DNA of 64,000 bases from Bacteroidota bacterium. GTDB taxonomy: Bacteria > Bacteroidota > Bacteroidia > Cytophagales > Cyclobacteriaceae. The position numbers and the translations under genes are program-made. Below the pieces are notes generated by a model. It made no database searches, was not told the DNA's origin, and saw only the letters and a program-made list of their open reading frames with translations. Shown in pieces: positions 49,813 to 59,178 of this stretch (positions are counted from its first letter, which is position 1; each line of letters opens with the position of its first letter). The stretch is taken from contig JAEZEH010000062.1 of NCBI GenBank assembly GCA_023417785.1, forward strand, positions 114,276-178,275. The letters are read 5' to 3'.

Positions 49813-52800
49813 ATGACAAAAACATTCCAATCTTCTATGAACATCCTGAAACGGTATACAACGTTGATAGCGTTGATGTTGATGTCCTTAACCGTCTGGG
49901 GCCAGTTTCCAATCGACGTTCAGGTCAACATTGCACCTCCGTACCCGATTCGGTTGTCGGATTTCACTTCCGTTGAAAGCAACGTACTGGTTACGCTTAA
50001 TAACACCTCGCAGCAAACATACGGGGTGGCACTGGTTGGAACATTACGAAACGAAGACACGGGTGCCTCTATAACCTCGGACATCAACCGCCTTCGCGGA
50101 GTATGCACAACGATCCCTATGGGTGTCACCACACTGACAGGCACTGATCTACGGGCGATGTTCAACCCCGACAACATGGTCTTTCGCGGCCTGTCCCGCG
50201 AGACGATTCGCGGCGATGAAGCCCTTCCCGAGGGCCGGTATACGTTGTGTATCCGGGCGATGGATTGTAACGATGTTGGAAAGTATCTTTCGGACACACC
50301 CGCCGAACCCTTTGGTTGTGCCGCCTTTGAGGTGAATTATGTCGACCCACCAGTTATCATTTCCACGGAATGTGATCAATTAATATCTCACGAAACCATT
50401 CAGATGAACATCATCTGGACACAGGTGATGCCTACCCGCCCCGGTGCGATCATTGACTATACAATCCGCATGGTTGAGGTTGAGCCTCCTACACGGAATC
50501 CGTTCGATGCATTGCAGAGCTCCCCTCCCGTCTTCATCAAGGAGGTCGCCGGAACAACGGTGTACAACCTTATTATCCCCGAAGATGTTATTCTTGAACG
50601 CGGTCGGAAATACGCGATACAGATTACTGCAAGTAATCCCGATCGCGAGATCGCTTTTCGAAACGAAGGCCGGAGTGAGGCATGTACGTTTGTCTTTGGA
50701 ACACCCTTGCCTTCGGCGGGAGGTTTCACGATCGAACCATCGTATCCCCTCGATGCTGATGTGATCCCCTTCAGCTACTTTCCCGTCATTGTTCGCTACA
50801 CGCCCTACAGTGATCAATACACCCGGTTCGGCTATCAGTTTAACATTTCCGGTACCAATGGATACAACGATTATAAGAATGACCAGCTGAACTGGCCACG
50901 CGGACCACTCGCGGCCCAGCGCACAGCCACGGGGTTCGGCGATCTCACGCAGGAACAGGCACAATATATCGCCCTCAATAAAAATCAAACCGAGACAAGC
51001 GTTTCATTCGAAAGGGGTAACACGTACACCTGGAACGCGTCTATCGAAATGGACCGCGGCAGCACGACGCTTCCGGTCAACATACCCGCGACCACTTTTC
51101 AGGTAGGTATGTCGCCATCCATTCTAAAACTCCCCGCCAACGCGGATACCGTTCCTCCGGGGGATATCAAATTCAAGTGGCAAACCGGAGCGGAACCCCG
51201 AAAAGTGATTCCCGACTTCACCATCGTGCAGGCCCGTGGTGGCGGAACAACATTTTTCAATGGGATAGTCGACGAACGATGGGTCATCGAAGTCAGTAAG
51301 GAAGAGTCGTTCACAAGCATCGTCGAAACCATCGGTGGCCGGCTCGGTTACACCGCGGACCTCAATTCCGATCCCCAGGTTATAAAAGATGAACTCTACA
51401 AGGATCTGGAGGAGCAATTCAACATCACAGAAGAAGGGAAATATTACTGGCGTGTAAAATGGATGAAATCCCCGGATAACATCAGCAACCACATCGCGTA
51501 CGCCACGAGCCCCGTATGGACGTTTATCATCAGCAACAGCGCGCCTTCGACGCCCGTTGTGATGCGTGAAACGGAAGAAGATCCGGGTGCGTGTATCAGT
51601 ACGTGTCTCGCAGACCCCATCACCGACCGTACTGCAACGGCTGGGGTAGCAGTCGGTGGCGACATACAGGTTGGCAAGTTCACGCTTAATGTTCGGAGCA
51701 TTACCAGCAGCGGCGGCAATCGTTACACGGGGGAAGGGGTCGTTAATGTCCCATTCCTCAACAACATCAAAATACTGGTTGAGTTTTCCAATGTCCAGGT
51801 AAATGCCGGCGGAAAGGTGTTTGCCGGTACGGTAAAGGCCAAGGCGGATCGCGAGTTTGTCACTGAAGACATTACTACGCGCGCAGGCCAGGTGTTAGGT
51901 ATGAGTGAGTCGGAAGCGAGGGCGCTGAATGGATTCCTCAGTGACGGTGAACGCCTGGTTAGTGCCTTCACTGGCTCGCGCGAAATCGGAATGCCAATCG
52001 GGATCGACCGCGAAATTGATGGCCACCGATATGTAATCGGCATAATGAACTTTGAATTTACGCCTGAACGCGCCACCGCCGACGCATTGATGAGTCTTGA
52101 TCTGCCCGAGATCGGCGATCGCGTGCTGGCGTTGGGAATTAAAGATCTATGCATCACGCCCGGCGGACTTGGTGATGAAGGCCGGTTATATCTTGCCCGC
52201 GACTGGGTAGTTGTCCAGGAAGGTGAAACCCGTTTTGCCTTCAAGGGCGCGGAGTCGGCAGACACAACGCAGGCGACATACGTTTCATGGGATTGCCGTG
52301 GATTCAAATGCCTCCAGGTTCGCGGCGAGGTTACATTCCCGCGCAGCATGCTCGTACCGGACAATCCTGACGGGACCATTGGCGAAGGAAATGTAAAAGG
52401 ATTGTTTGGCGTAAAGGCGTGTCGTGGCAACAACTGGATCGCACATATTACGTTCGATCCCTTCCAGGTGAATGGCCTTGCGGGTTGGGGCTGGAATACC
52501 AGCAACGCCTACCTCGACTTTTCAGATATTGAAAACCCGCCGGGATTCACCCTGCCACGAGGTTACGGTAATCCTGCCATGACCGATCCACGCATGATTA
52601 ATACATGGACGGGATTTTACATGGAACGTATCGAAGTTAAACTTCCTCCCGAATTTGCCAGCGAGGTTTCACCCGATGGACGTACATCATTCGGCGCCTT
52701 TGAAACGATCATCGACGGCACCGGCCTTACCACGTCGATAAGGGCAGTTAATATTCTTGAAGTGTCGGAAGGGAATTTCGAAGGATGGGGATTTGCCATT

Positions 52801-55800
52801 GACACACTGAACTTTGACCTGGTAAGCAACACGTTTACCGAGGCAGGCATGGCGGGGCGTCTGGGTATGCCGATATTCGAAGAGGGTGACCACCTGAAGT
52901 ATAGCATGGCACTCGGGTTCGACGACGGTTCCGATGAGTTCAGTTATCAGTTCAGAGTTTACACCCGTGATACACTGAACATCCCCATGTGGGGCGCCGC
53001 GCAAATGTTCTTCAAACCAAACTCGTCCGTAGAGATTGGTCTCAATGATCCGGTGAAGGGCGACCACGTTACGGCTATCCTTCACGGTGGCGTTCACCTT
53101 ATAGGCGACTTTGGCGCGATCGCTGACGTCGCCTTCAAAGGAATGAACTTCGAAGGTTTGTACCTTAGTACATTTGCCGATCCCGAAGGACGATACATCA
53201 AAGCGGATAGTTTTTATATTGCACATGCCAGTCCGCAGAAATCAGCATCCGGTTTCCCGGTCAACATTTCCAATATCAATCTGAATATCAACACCCCAAC
53301 CCGGCCCGGCATCGAGTTTGATCTTCAGCTGCTGTTTTCCGAAGGCAGCACATCCATCGGCGCGGACGCAACGTTCGGGGTATTCGCTACATTCAACAAA
53401 GTCGGCGACCGGTTCGAGGTTGGCTTCGGTGGTGTGGATGTAGGCCGGATCGGAATTGACGTCTCGGTTAGCGTAATGAAACTGCGGGGTGAACTTGAAT
53501 TCTACACAGATGATCCTGTATATGGAAATGGTACCCGCGGGAACATCCGGGTGGAACTGCCCATGGACATATCAGGAGAACTGACCGCATATTTCGGCAC
53601 TGTTGGAAACGGTTCCCTTGGTAGATTCGGAACCCGCGACTATTACGCGTACTGGCTCGTCGACGGTATGATTACATTTCCGGGGCTGCCGATATTTTCG
53701 GGGTTTGCCATTTATGGATTCGGTGGCGGTGCCTATCACCATATGACTATGGCGTCGGATCTGCCGAATCCGCAGAACACGCAATCCGGTTCGGGTCGAA
53801 CTGCGATCCGTTACGTTCCAAACTTTGATACAGCCCTGGGGTTGAAATTCGCGGCGGTGTTCGGCACCCACCCGTCAAGCGAGGCATTCAACATGGACGT
53901 ACGACTTCAGGCGGAGTTCAATAATTCATTCGGATTGAATTTCATCAGCGTTGGCGGTGATGGCTACTTTATGGCTTCGCTCACTGAACGCGGAGATGCG
54001 AAGGTTTGGGCGAACATCAACATCATATTTGACAATCGTCCCGCGGAAGGCCCCAAGTTCACCGGAAACTTCGACGTGTTTGTGCGTGTAGGTGATTACC
54101 TCTACGGTGCGCAGGCCGGAAACAAGTTCGTGGGCATGGAATTCTACGTCGATAAAGACACCTGGCATTTCTATATGGGTACGCCGGAAAACCGGAGCGG
54201 TCTGGTCGCCGATGTCCGCGTGATCCAGGCGCGGCTTACCTCCTACCTCATGATCGGTCATGGTATACCCGTAGCGTTGCCGCCACTGCCTCCACGAATC
54301 ATGGCGGTTCTTGGCGGATCAGGTGGGCGACTTGAAGGTGAATCGGAAACCGCGGCAAAGGCGACATCCCGTGCCCGCACCGATGCCGACGACGCAGCAT
54401 ACCGTTCAGGTGAAGGGTTTGCCTTCGGAACAGCGCTGGCCCTCGATGTGAATCTGGACTTCGCGATCTTCTACGCTTCCCTCGGTCTGGATCTCGGCTT
54501 TGATCTGAACTTCTCTAAACCCCGACCCGGTTCCGTCTTTTGTGTCGAAACCGGTGCGCCGCCGCGAGGTATCGACGGGTGGTATATTCAGGGCCAGGCG
54601 TTCGCAGGATTGTATGGCGAGATGGGGGTTCAGGTCGACCTGTTCTTTATCAAAGGAAAGTATCCGTTCATTCAACTGGGTGCTGCTGCCATGATGCAAG
54701 CTAACTTCCCGGATCCCTCGGGATTTCGCGGCCGGGCCGGACTCATGTACTCCATACTCGGAGGAATGGTTGAAGGCCGATGCAATTTTGAAGTGGAGGT
54801 CGGACAAAAATGTACGTTCGTGATTCCGAATCCGCTAAGCGGAATGAATATCATCGCCGACATGATGCCCGAGAACGGAACACGTGAACAAAGTTGCTTC
54901 AGCAGCCCCGCCGTGTCGTTTAACGTTCCTGTTGAAAAGTATCTGGAGTTCCCGATGGAAGCTGCGGATGGAACACAAGTGACGAGGACATTCTTCCCGT
55001 ACGTTGACGTGTTTGAATTCCGGAGAAATGGTTCACGCCAGAATGTTGCGGGAACCCATTCATTCGAAAGCAACAACACCGTACTGAAGTTCCGACTGGA
55101 CGAAATGCTCGAAGGCAACACAGATTATGATGTTCGAATCGTGATCAAAGCCCGCGAACATTTTCCTAACGGGACAACACAAGTTGTAAAGAACAGCGAC
55201 GGAAGCGTATGGAGTGAAGAACGCTCCGTGCGATTCACAACGGGTCCAATACCTGATTTCATTCCGTTGGATCAGATTGTTTACACCTATCCGGTGGAGG
55301 GACAGTATTATCACCTCAAGGACGAAGGGGCGCCAACGAAGCAAGTGGGCTCGATCAGGCCAACGCGCAGTGGCGTGATTCAGCTCGAAAATCCCGTAGA
55401 CCGCATCTTTGCCCGCGAGATCGATGGAAGTAAGTACAAATACCTTGTGCGTTACGTTCCTGTTGGCGGCGGCGAAAAAACAGAGCGGGAGCTCACGTAC
55501 ACCTCCGGCCGCGTCATGACATTACCTCTTCCGGAGATGGATAATGAAACCATGTACGGCGTTCAAATCGTTCGGAAACTCATCCCCGCACCTGTGGCAC
55601 CCCAGGAAAGAATCCTGGCTGCCGCACGACAACCCGAATCGCGCTTCTCGGCGTCGCTATCCCAGGTCGCCCTGAGGAAGACATTTAGTGGTGGAAGTAA
55701 CGCGGCCATCAGATCATCAGCTCAGAAGCTCCTTCCGGGTGAAACCGTAGAACTTAATGAAAAACTCCTCTACAAATTTTATTTCCGCACCAGCAGATAC

Positions 55801-56640
55801 AATACGCTGGCGGAGAAACTCACTGCCGCGGATGTTACCGCGCAGTATGTCAATGCCCTGATCGCTGAAGGCTTCACCCTGAAGATGGTTCTGCCCGAAC
55901 CTTTCGATCAATTCGAGGCTAACGGACTTTTCAAAAACGGAAGAATGGTGATGAAGCCACTCCTTAATGTTTCCGATCCCTGGGTTTATGACTACCATAC
56001 GCGAATTGTGAAACCAGCAATCTACGACGTACACAGAACGTTTGGGCCGATTGCCTCCGCGGCAAGCGGAAACCGGTTCTCGGTAGTAAGTCTGAACCGA
56101 CATGGAAAAGGGCTCCCACCAACGCAAACAGTAACCGTATCCAATTCATCCCGGCTGACGGGGCCTATACAGACCTGGCAGGTCGAACGTGAGGCGAGAT
56201 CGAATCCGGAGTATGCCCAGGCCACGTCTCCTGCCTCATCCGCCCCAAAAACCACCGGATCAATTCTGGCGATGAACGTGGTAAGCGGATCAACCACATC
56301 GTTCAATATGGCAAGCCCTGTGACGATGTCAATACCCAACTTTGTATTGACCTACTCTACGAGTGGCTACGTATGGGGCGACTTCATGGATCTGCAACGT
56401 TCGGTGGCACGAGGTATGAGCTGGACCCCCGTTCCACTAATCCCGACAACATTCCCGATCCGAAATGCCGTAAACCGGAATACTTCTCTTGCACCAAAAG
56501 TGGGCACGCTGCTTCGCAATAATGCAATTCATTATCGCTACGTTCGGGGAACGTATGGGGTGCAGATACAATATCAGTGGCCAGGCGGTAACAACTCGTA
56601 CAGAAACGGCACTAAGGTTACAAAGACATTTACATACTGA
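49813..56640 (+). CDS. Giant TANFOR-type surface protein (2275 aa)
   Basis: A very large exported protein with signal peptide from MNILKRYTTLIALMLMSLTVWG; ATG 49837 may be the true start. The first ~180 residues match the TANFOR pattern: QFPIDVQVNIAPPYPIRLSDF, PYPI..., TYGVALVGTL and the Cys-containing CIRAMDCNDVG. Fibronectin-like modules follow to about 600, then a long beta-rich part with many repeating strand motifs (FGTALALDVNLDFAIFYASL, GDFGAIADVAFKGMNF) that may form a beta-helix or large barrel, and further Ig-like modules at the end. No C-terminal sorting domain is visible. Its partners are the barrel protein and the next gene, 4 bases on. Confidence 0.85.
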   Translation: MTKTFQSSMNILKRYTTLIALMLMSLTVWGQFPIDVQVNIAPPYPIRLSDFTSVESNVLVTLNNTSQQTYGVALVGTLRNEDTGASITSDINRLRGVCTTIPMGVTTLTGTDLRAMFNPDNMVFRGLSRETIRGDEALPEGRYTLCIRAMDCNDVGKYLSDTPAEPFGCAAFEVNYVDPPVIISTECDQLISHETIQMNIIWTQVMPTRPGAIIDYTIRMVEVEPPTRNPFDALQSSPPVFIKEVAGTTVYNLIIPEDVILERGRKYAIQITASNPDREIAFRNEGRSEACTFVFGTPLPSAGGFTIEPSYPLDADVIPFSYFPVIVRYTPYSDQYTRFGYQFNISGTNGYNDYKNDQLNWPRGPLAAQRTATGFGDLTQEQAQYIALNKNQTETSVSFERGNTYTWNASIEMDRGSTTLPVNIPATTFQVGMSPSILKLPANADTVPPGDIKFKWQTGAEPRKVIPDFTIVQARGGGTTFFNGIVDERWVIEVSKEESFTSIVETIGGRLGYTADLNSDPQVIKDELYKDLEEQFNITEEGKYYWRVKWMKSPDNISNHIAYATSPVWTFIISNSAPSTPVVMRETEEDPGACISTCLADPITDRTATAGVAVGGDIQVGKFTLNVRSITSSGGNRYTGEGVVNVPFLNNIKILVEFSNVQVNAGGKVFAGTVKAKADREFVTEDITTRAGQVLGMSESEARALNGFLSDGERLVSAFTGSREIGMPIGIDREIDGHRYVIGIMNFEFTPERATADALMSLDLPEIGDRVLALGIKDLCITPGGLGDEGRLYLARDWVVVQEGETRFAFKGAESADTTQATYVSWDCRGFKCLQVRGEVTFPRSMLVPDNPDGTIGEGNVKGLFGVKACRGNNWIAHITFDPFQVNGLAGWGWNTSNAYLDFSDIENPPGFTLPRGYGNPAMTDPRMINTWTGFYMERIEVKLPPEFASEVSPDGRTSFGAFETIIDGTGLTTSIRAVNILEVSEGNFEGWGFAIDTLNFDLVSNTFTEAGMAGRLGMPIFEEGDHLKYSMALGFDDGSDEFSYQFRVYTRDTLNIPMWGAAQMFFKPNSSVEIGLNDPVKGDHVTAILHGGVHLIGDFGAIADVAFKGMNFEGLYLSTFADPEGRYIKADSFYIAHASPQKSASGFPVNISNINLNINTPTRPGIEFDLQLLFSEGSTSIGADATFGVFATFNKVGDRFEVGFGGVDVGRIGIDVSVSVMKLRGELEFYTDDPVYGNGTRGNIRVELPMDISGELTAYFGTVGNGSLGRFGTRDYYAYWLVDGMITFPGLPIFSGFAIYGFGGGAYHHMTMASDLPNPQNTQSGSGRTAIRYVPNFDTALGLKFAAVFGTHPSSEAFNMDVRLQAEFNNSFGLNFISVGGDGYFMASLTERGDAKVWANINIIFDNRPAEGPKFTGNFDVFVRVGDYLYGAQAGNKFVGMEFYVDKDTWHFYMGTPENRSGLVADVRVIQARLTSYLMIGHGIPVALPPLPPRIMAVLGGSGGRLEGESETAAKATSRARTDADDAAYRSGEGFAFGTALALDVNLDFAIFYASLGLDLGFDLNFSKPRPGSVFCVETGAPPRGIDGWYIQGQAFAGLYGEMGVQVDLFFIKGKYPFIQLGAAAMMQANFPDPSGFRGRAGLMYSILGGMVEGRCNFEVEVGQKCTFVIPNPLSGMNIIADMMPENGTREQSCFSSPAVSFNVPVEKYLEFPMEAADGTQVTRTFFPYVDVFEFRRNGSRQNVAGTHSFESNNTVLKFRLDEMLEGNTDYDVRIVIKAREHFPNGTTQVVKNSDGSVWSEERSVRFTTGPIPDFIPLDQIVYTYPVEGQYYHLKDEGAPTKQVGSIRPTRSGVIQLENPVDRIFAREIDGSKYKYLVRYVPVGGGEKTERELTYTSGRVMTLPLPEMDNETMYGVQIVRKLIPAPVAPQERILAAARQPESRFSASLSQVALRKTFSGGSNAAIRSSAQKLLPGETVELNEKLLYKFYFRTSRYNTLAEKLTAADVTAQYVNALIAEGFTLKMVLPEPFDQFEANGLFKNGRMVMKPLLNVSDPWVYDYHTRIVKPAIYDVHRTFGPIASAASGNRFSVVSLNRHGKGLPPTQTVTVSNSSRLTGPIQTWQVEREARSNPEYAQATSPASSAPKTTGSILAMNVVSGSTTSFNMASPVTMSIPNFVLTYSTSGYVWGDFMDLQRSVARGMSWTPVPLIPTTFPIRNAVNRNTSLAPKVGTLLRNNAIHYRYVRGTYGVQIQYQWPGGNNSYRNGTKVTKTFTY

Positions 56641-56644
56641 CGTG

Positions 56645-58747
56645 ATGAAAAAAATACTTTCCCTTTTGGTGCTGATTTCGACCGCGATTGCCGCCTTCGG
56701 TCAGAATAGTTCCGACAGCCTTCGCACGCAGAATGCCTATGAGGCGGACTTGATGGTGCGCGCAGTCTGGCGCGGCGACAGCGTAGTACTGCGGTGGGCC
56801 CCCGAAACGCCTGGCGCGTGGCAGGAAGCAAACAAATCGGGCTACGTGATTTTCCGCGCTACCCTCGACGAAACCGGTGCCTTTGACCCCGCCACCTTTC
56901 AAAAAATAACTGCCGAACCACTGAAGCCATGGCCATTAGAAAGCTGGGCAGCAATTGCGGGTGAAAAAAGTAACGATGACTTTGCGCGAATCGCCGCCCA
57001 GGCCCTTTACGGCAAAAACTTCTCACCCGTGAATGGCTTCATTGCCAAGGCAGATGAGTTCGCCACGCGCTTTTCATTCGCCATGCTTGCGGCGGATCTT
57101 TCGCCACGGACCGCACATGCCCTCGGACTGCGTTTCAGCGATCGCGATGTTGAAAAAGGCAAATCATATTTATACAGGATCGTTCACAACGAAGAGAATA
57201 GTGGGTATACGATTAATCCCGGTGTAGCTGTGGTTCACACCGCTACGCCTGAACCCGTTCCCGTTGCTGTAATTGATCATGTAAATGAACGGGAGAACCT
57301 GATTGAAATCTACTGGAACAGGCAGATCCATAGTGCATACTTCTCGGCTTATTACATCGAACGCTCCGAGGACAATGGAAAATCTTTCAATCGGTTGAAC
57401 GCAACGCCATACTTACACGCTGTATCAGAAAGGATCCCGATGTCTGTAGACCATTTCGTGTATCTCGATTCAGTCAATGCCAACTATCGTGCATATCAGT
57501 ACCGCGTTGTAGGGATCACACCTTTTGGAGAAGTCGCGGCCCCCTCACAACCGCTAAGCGCCATGGGCAGGGATCGCACGCCACCGATGCAGCCACAGAA
57601 TGTCCAGGCTAAACACGTCGGCGGGACGTCGATACGAATCACATGGGAGTATCCCAAACAATCCAAAGAGATTCGTGGATTTCTGATTGGACGTGGTAAC
57701 AACCCTACCAAAACATTCACACCGCTGACGGACGATCCGCTGCCGGCAAAAACCAGAGAGTTCATTGACAATGGTGCCGACCCTATGGCCAGTAACTTTT
57801 ATGTCGTTGCCGCAGTCGATACCGCCGGAAATGCATCCGTCTCATTGGCGCAGTACGCAATGATCATTGACAGCATTCCGCCTGCCCCTCCCGTTGGCTT
57901 AACCGGTAAGATAGATACAACAGGAGTCGTAACTGTTTCATGGAAACACGGGAATGAACCCGACATCGATGGCTACCTCGTGTTTTATGCGAACAGTCCC
58001 GACCATGAATTCTCGCAGCTCACACACGGGCCCCTGCGCGATACTGTATTCCAGGATACAATTACCCTGAAGACACTGACGAAGAAAATTTACTACCGTG
58101 TCGTTGCCCTGGACTACAACGCAAACTATTCGGGGTTTTCCAAAATACTGGAACTTGAACGTCCTGATGTTGTTCCGCCCAGCGCTGCGGTAATGGATTA
58201 CTACAAGATCACTGAAGGGGGTATTGAGCTTCGGTGGGTACCAAGTTCGAGCGAAGACCTCGCCCGCACCGTGCTCTACCGGCTTGACGAAGGGAAACAA
58301 TGGCGCGAAATCAGTACGTTTGCCGCGACGGACAAACGAAACTCGTATGTCGATACCACTGCTCTCGTTGCCGGAAGACTTTACGGATACAGTCTGGTCA
58401 GCCTTGACGAAGCGGGCTTGCAATCGAAAAGATCTGTACCCATTAAAATCAAGTGGGTTGATCTGAAAGCACGGCTACCGGTTAACAATATTTTCGCGAA
58501 GGCCGACCCCGGGAAGAAGAACATCCTCGTTGAATGGAATTACCCGGTAAAAGGCGAATACCGTTTCATTGTATACCGCGCGGTAAATGGGTCGGCGTTC
58601 AATTCTTACCGATCGATTCAGGGTAACCTTAGTTCATTCGCCGATCCGGATGTTAAACCGGGAAGTACCTACGAGTACAGCGTGGGAGTTGTATACAAAG
58701 ACGGGAAAAAGGCTCCCTTTGGAAAGGTTATCAAGACCACCTTTTAG
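56645..58747 (+). CDS. Exported fibronectin type III repeat protein
   Basis: A 700-residue exported protein with signal peptide MKKILSLLVLISTAIAAFG, starting at ATG 56645, four bases after the giant gene's stop. It holds about five fibronectin type III-like modules (PQNVQAKHVGGTSIRITWEYP, PPVGLTGKIDTTGVVTVSWKH, YYRVVALDYNANYSGFS). The N-terminal ~200 residues form a separate domain (VVLRWAPETPGAWQ). It closes the four-gene exported operon and probably is a structural partner of the TANFOR-type protein on the cell surface. Confidence 0.88.
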   Translation: MKKILSLLVLISTAIAAFGQNSSDSLRTQNAYEADLMVRAVWRGDSVVLRWAPETPGAWQEANKSGYVIFRATLDETGAFDPATFQKITAEPLKPWPLESWAAIAGEKSNDDFARIAAQALYGKNFSPVNGFIAKADEFATRFSFAMLAADLSPRTAHALGLRFSDRDVEKGKSYLYRIVHNEENSGYTINPGVAVVHTATPEPVPVAVIDHVNERENLIEIYWNRQIHSAYFSAYYIERSEDNGKSFNRLNATPYLHAVSERIPMSVDHFVYLDSVNANYRAYQYRVVGITPFGEVAAPSQPLSAMGRDRTPPMQPQNVQAKHVGGTSIRITWEYPKQSKEIRGFLIGRGNNPTKTFTPLTDDPLPAKTREFIDNGADPMASNFYVVAAVDTAGNASVSLAQYAMIIDSIPPAPPVGLTGKIDTTGVVTVSWKHGNEPDIDGYLVFYANSPDHEFSQLTHGPLRDTVFQDTITLKTLTKKIYYRVVALDYNANYSGFSKILELERPDVVPPSAAVMDYYKITEGGIELRWVPSSSEDLARTVLYRLDEGKQWREISTFAATDKRNSYVDTTALVAGRLYGYSLVSLDEAGLQSKRSVPIKIKWVDLKARLPVNNIFAKADPGKKNILVEWNYPVKGEYRFIVYRAVNGSAFNSYRSIQGNLSSFADPDVKPGSTYEYSVGVVYKDGKKAPFGKVIKTTF

Positions 58748-58777
58748 AAACGACCCCAAAGGGATTCCATACCGTGT

Positions 58778-59170
58778 TTAGCTTGCATGGCGATAGGCGA
58801 GTTTCATAAAGCGCTTAACCTCCTCGTTCACGTCCTCTTTCTCAAACATCCTGAAATGGTGATTGAACTGTTGTTCTCCGGGAACCTGTGCAATTTTCTG
58901 AAAACAAAGATTGTCGTGATAGGGTTGGTCGAAGTGAAACACCACATGAACGAAGTTCTTTCCTAACTGCGTAACATACGCAATGCGCTTGCGCGAGGTG
59001 GCGACACCGATCATGGTCTTTGCCGGAATGAATGTCACCTCACCAATGGCGTGGAATTGTTCTACAAAGAAATTAAACAGTTCCACCGTTTTGGGAGACT
59101 TGCCACGAAGGAAATCGGCAATGGTCCGGTCCTGGTTTCGTTCAATCACGCGTTGGTATTTACGATCCAT
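58778..59170 (-). CDS. DUF5655-like protein
   Basis: A 130-residue cytoplasmic protein. The core LFNFFVEQFHAIGEVTFIPAKTMIGVATSRKRIAYVTQ and LGKNFVHVVFHF resembles the DUF5655 fold. Its function is unknown. It begins eight bases after the stop of the DUF885 gene on the same strand, so the two form an operon; it converges with the FN3 gene. ATG 59170 is preferred to the upstream frame, which lies inside the preceding gene. Confidence 0.65.
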   Translation of the reverse strand: MDRKYQRVIERNQDRTIADFLRGKSPKTVELFNFFVEQFHAIGEVTFIPAKTMIGVATSRKRIAYVTQLGKNFVHVVFHFDQPYHDNLCFQKIAQVPGEQQFNHHFRMFEKEDVNEEVKRFMKLAYRHAS

Positions 59171-59178
59171 TGAATAGG

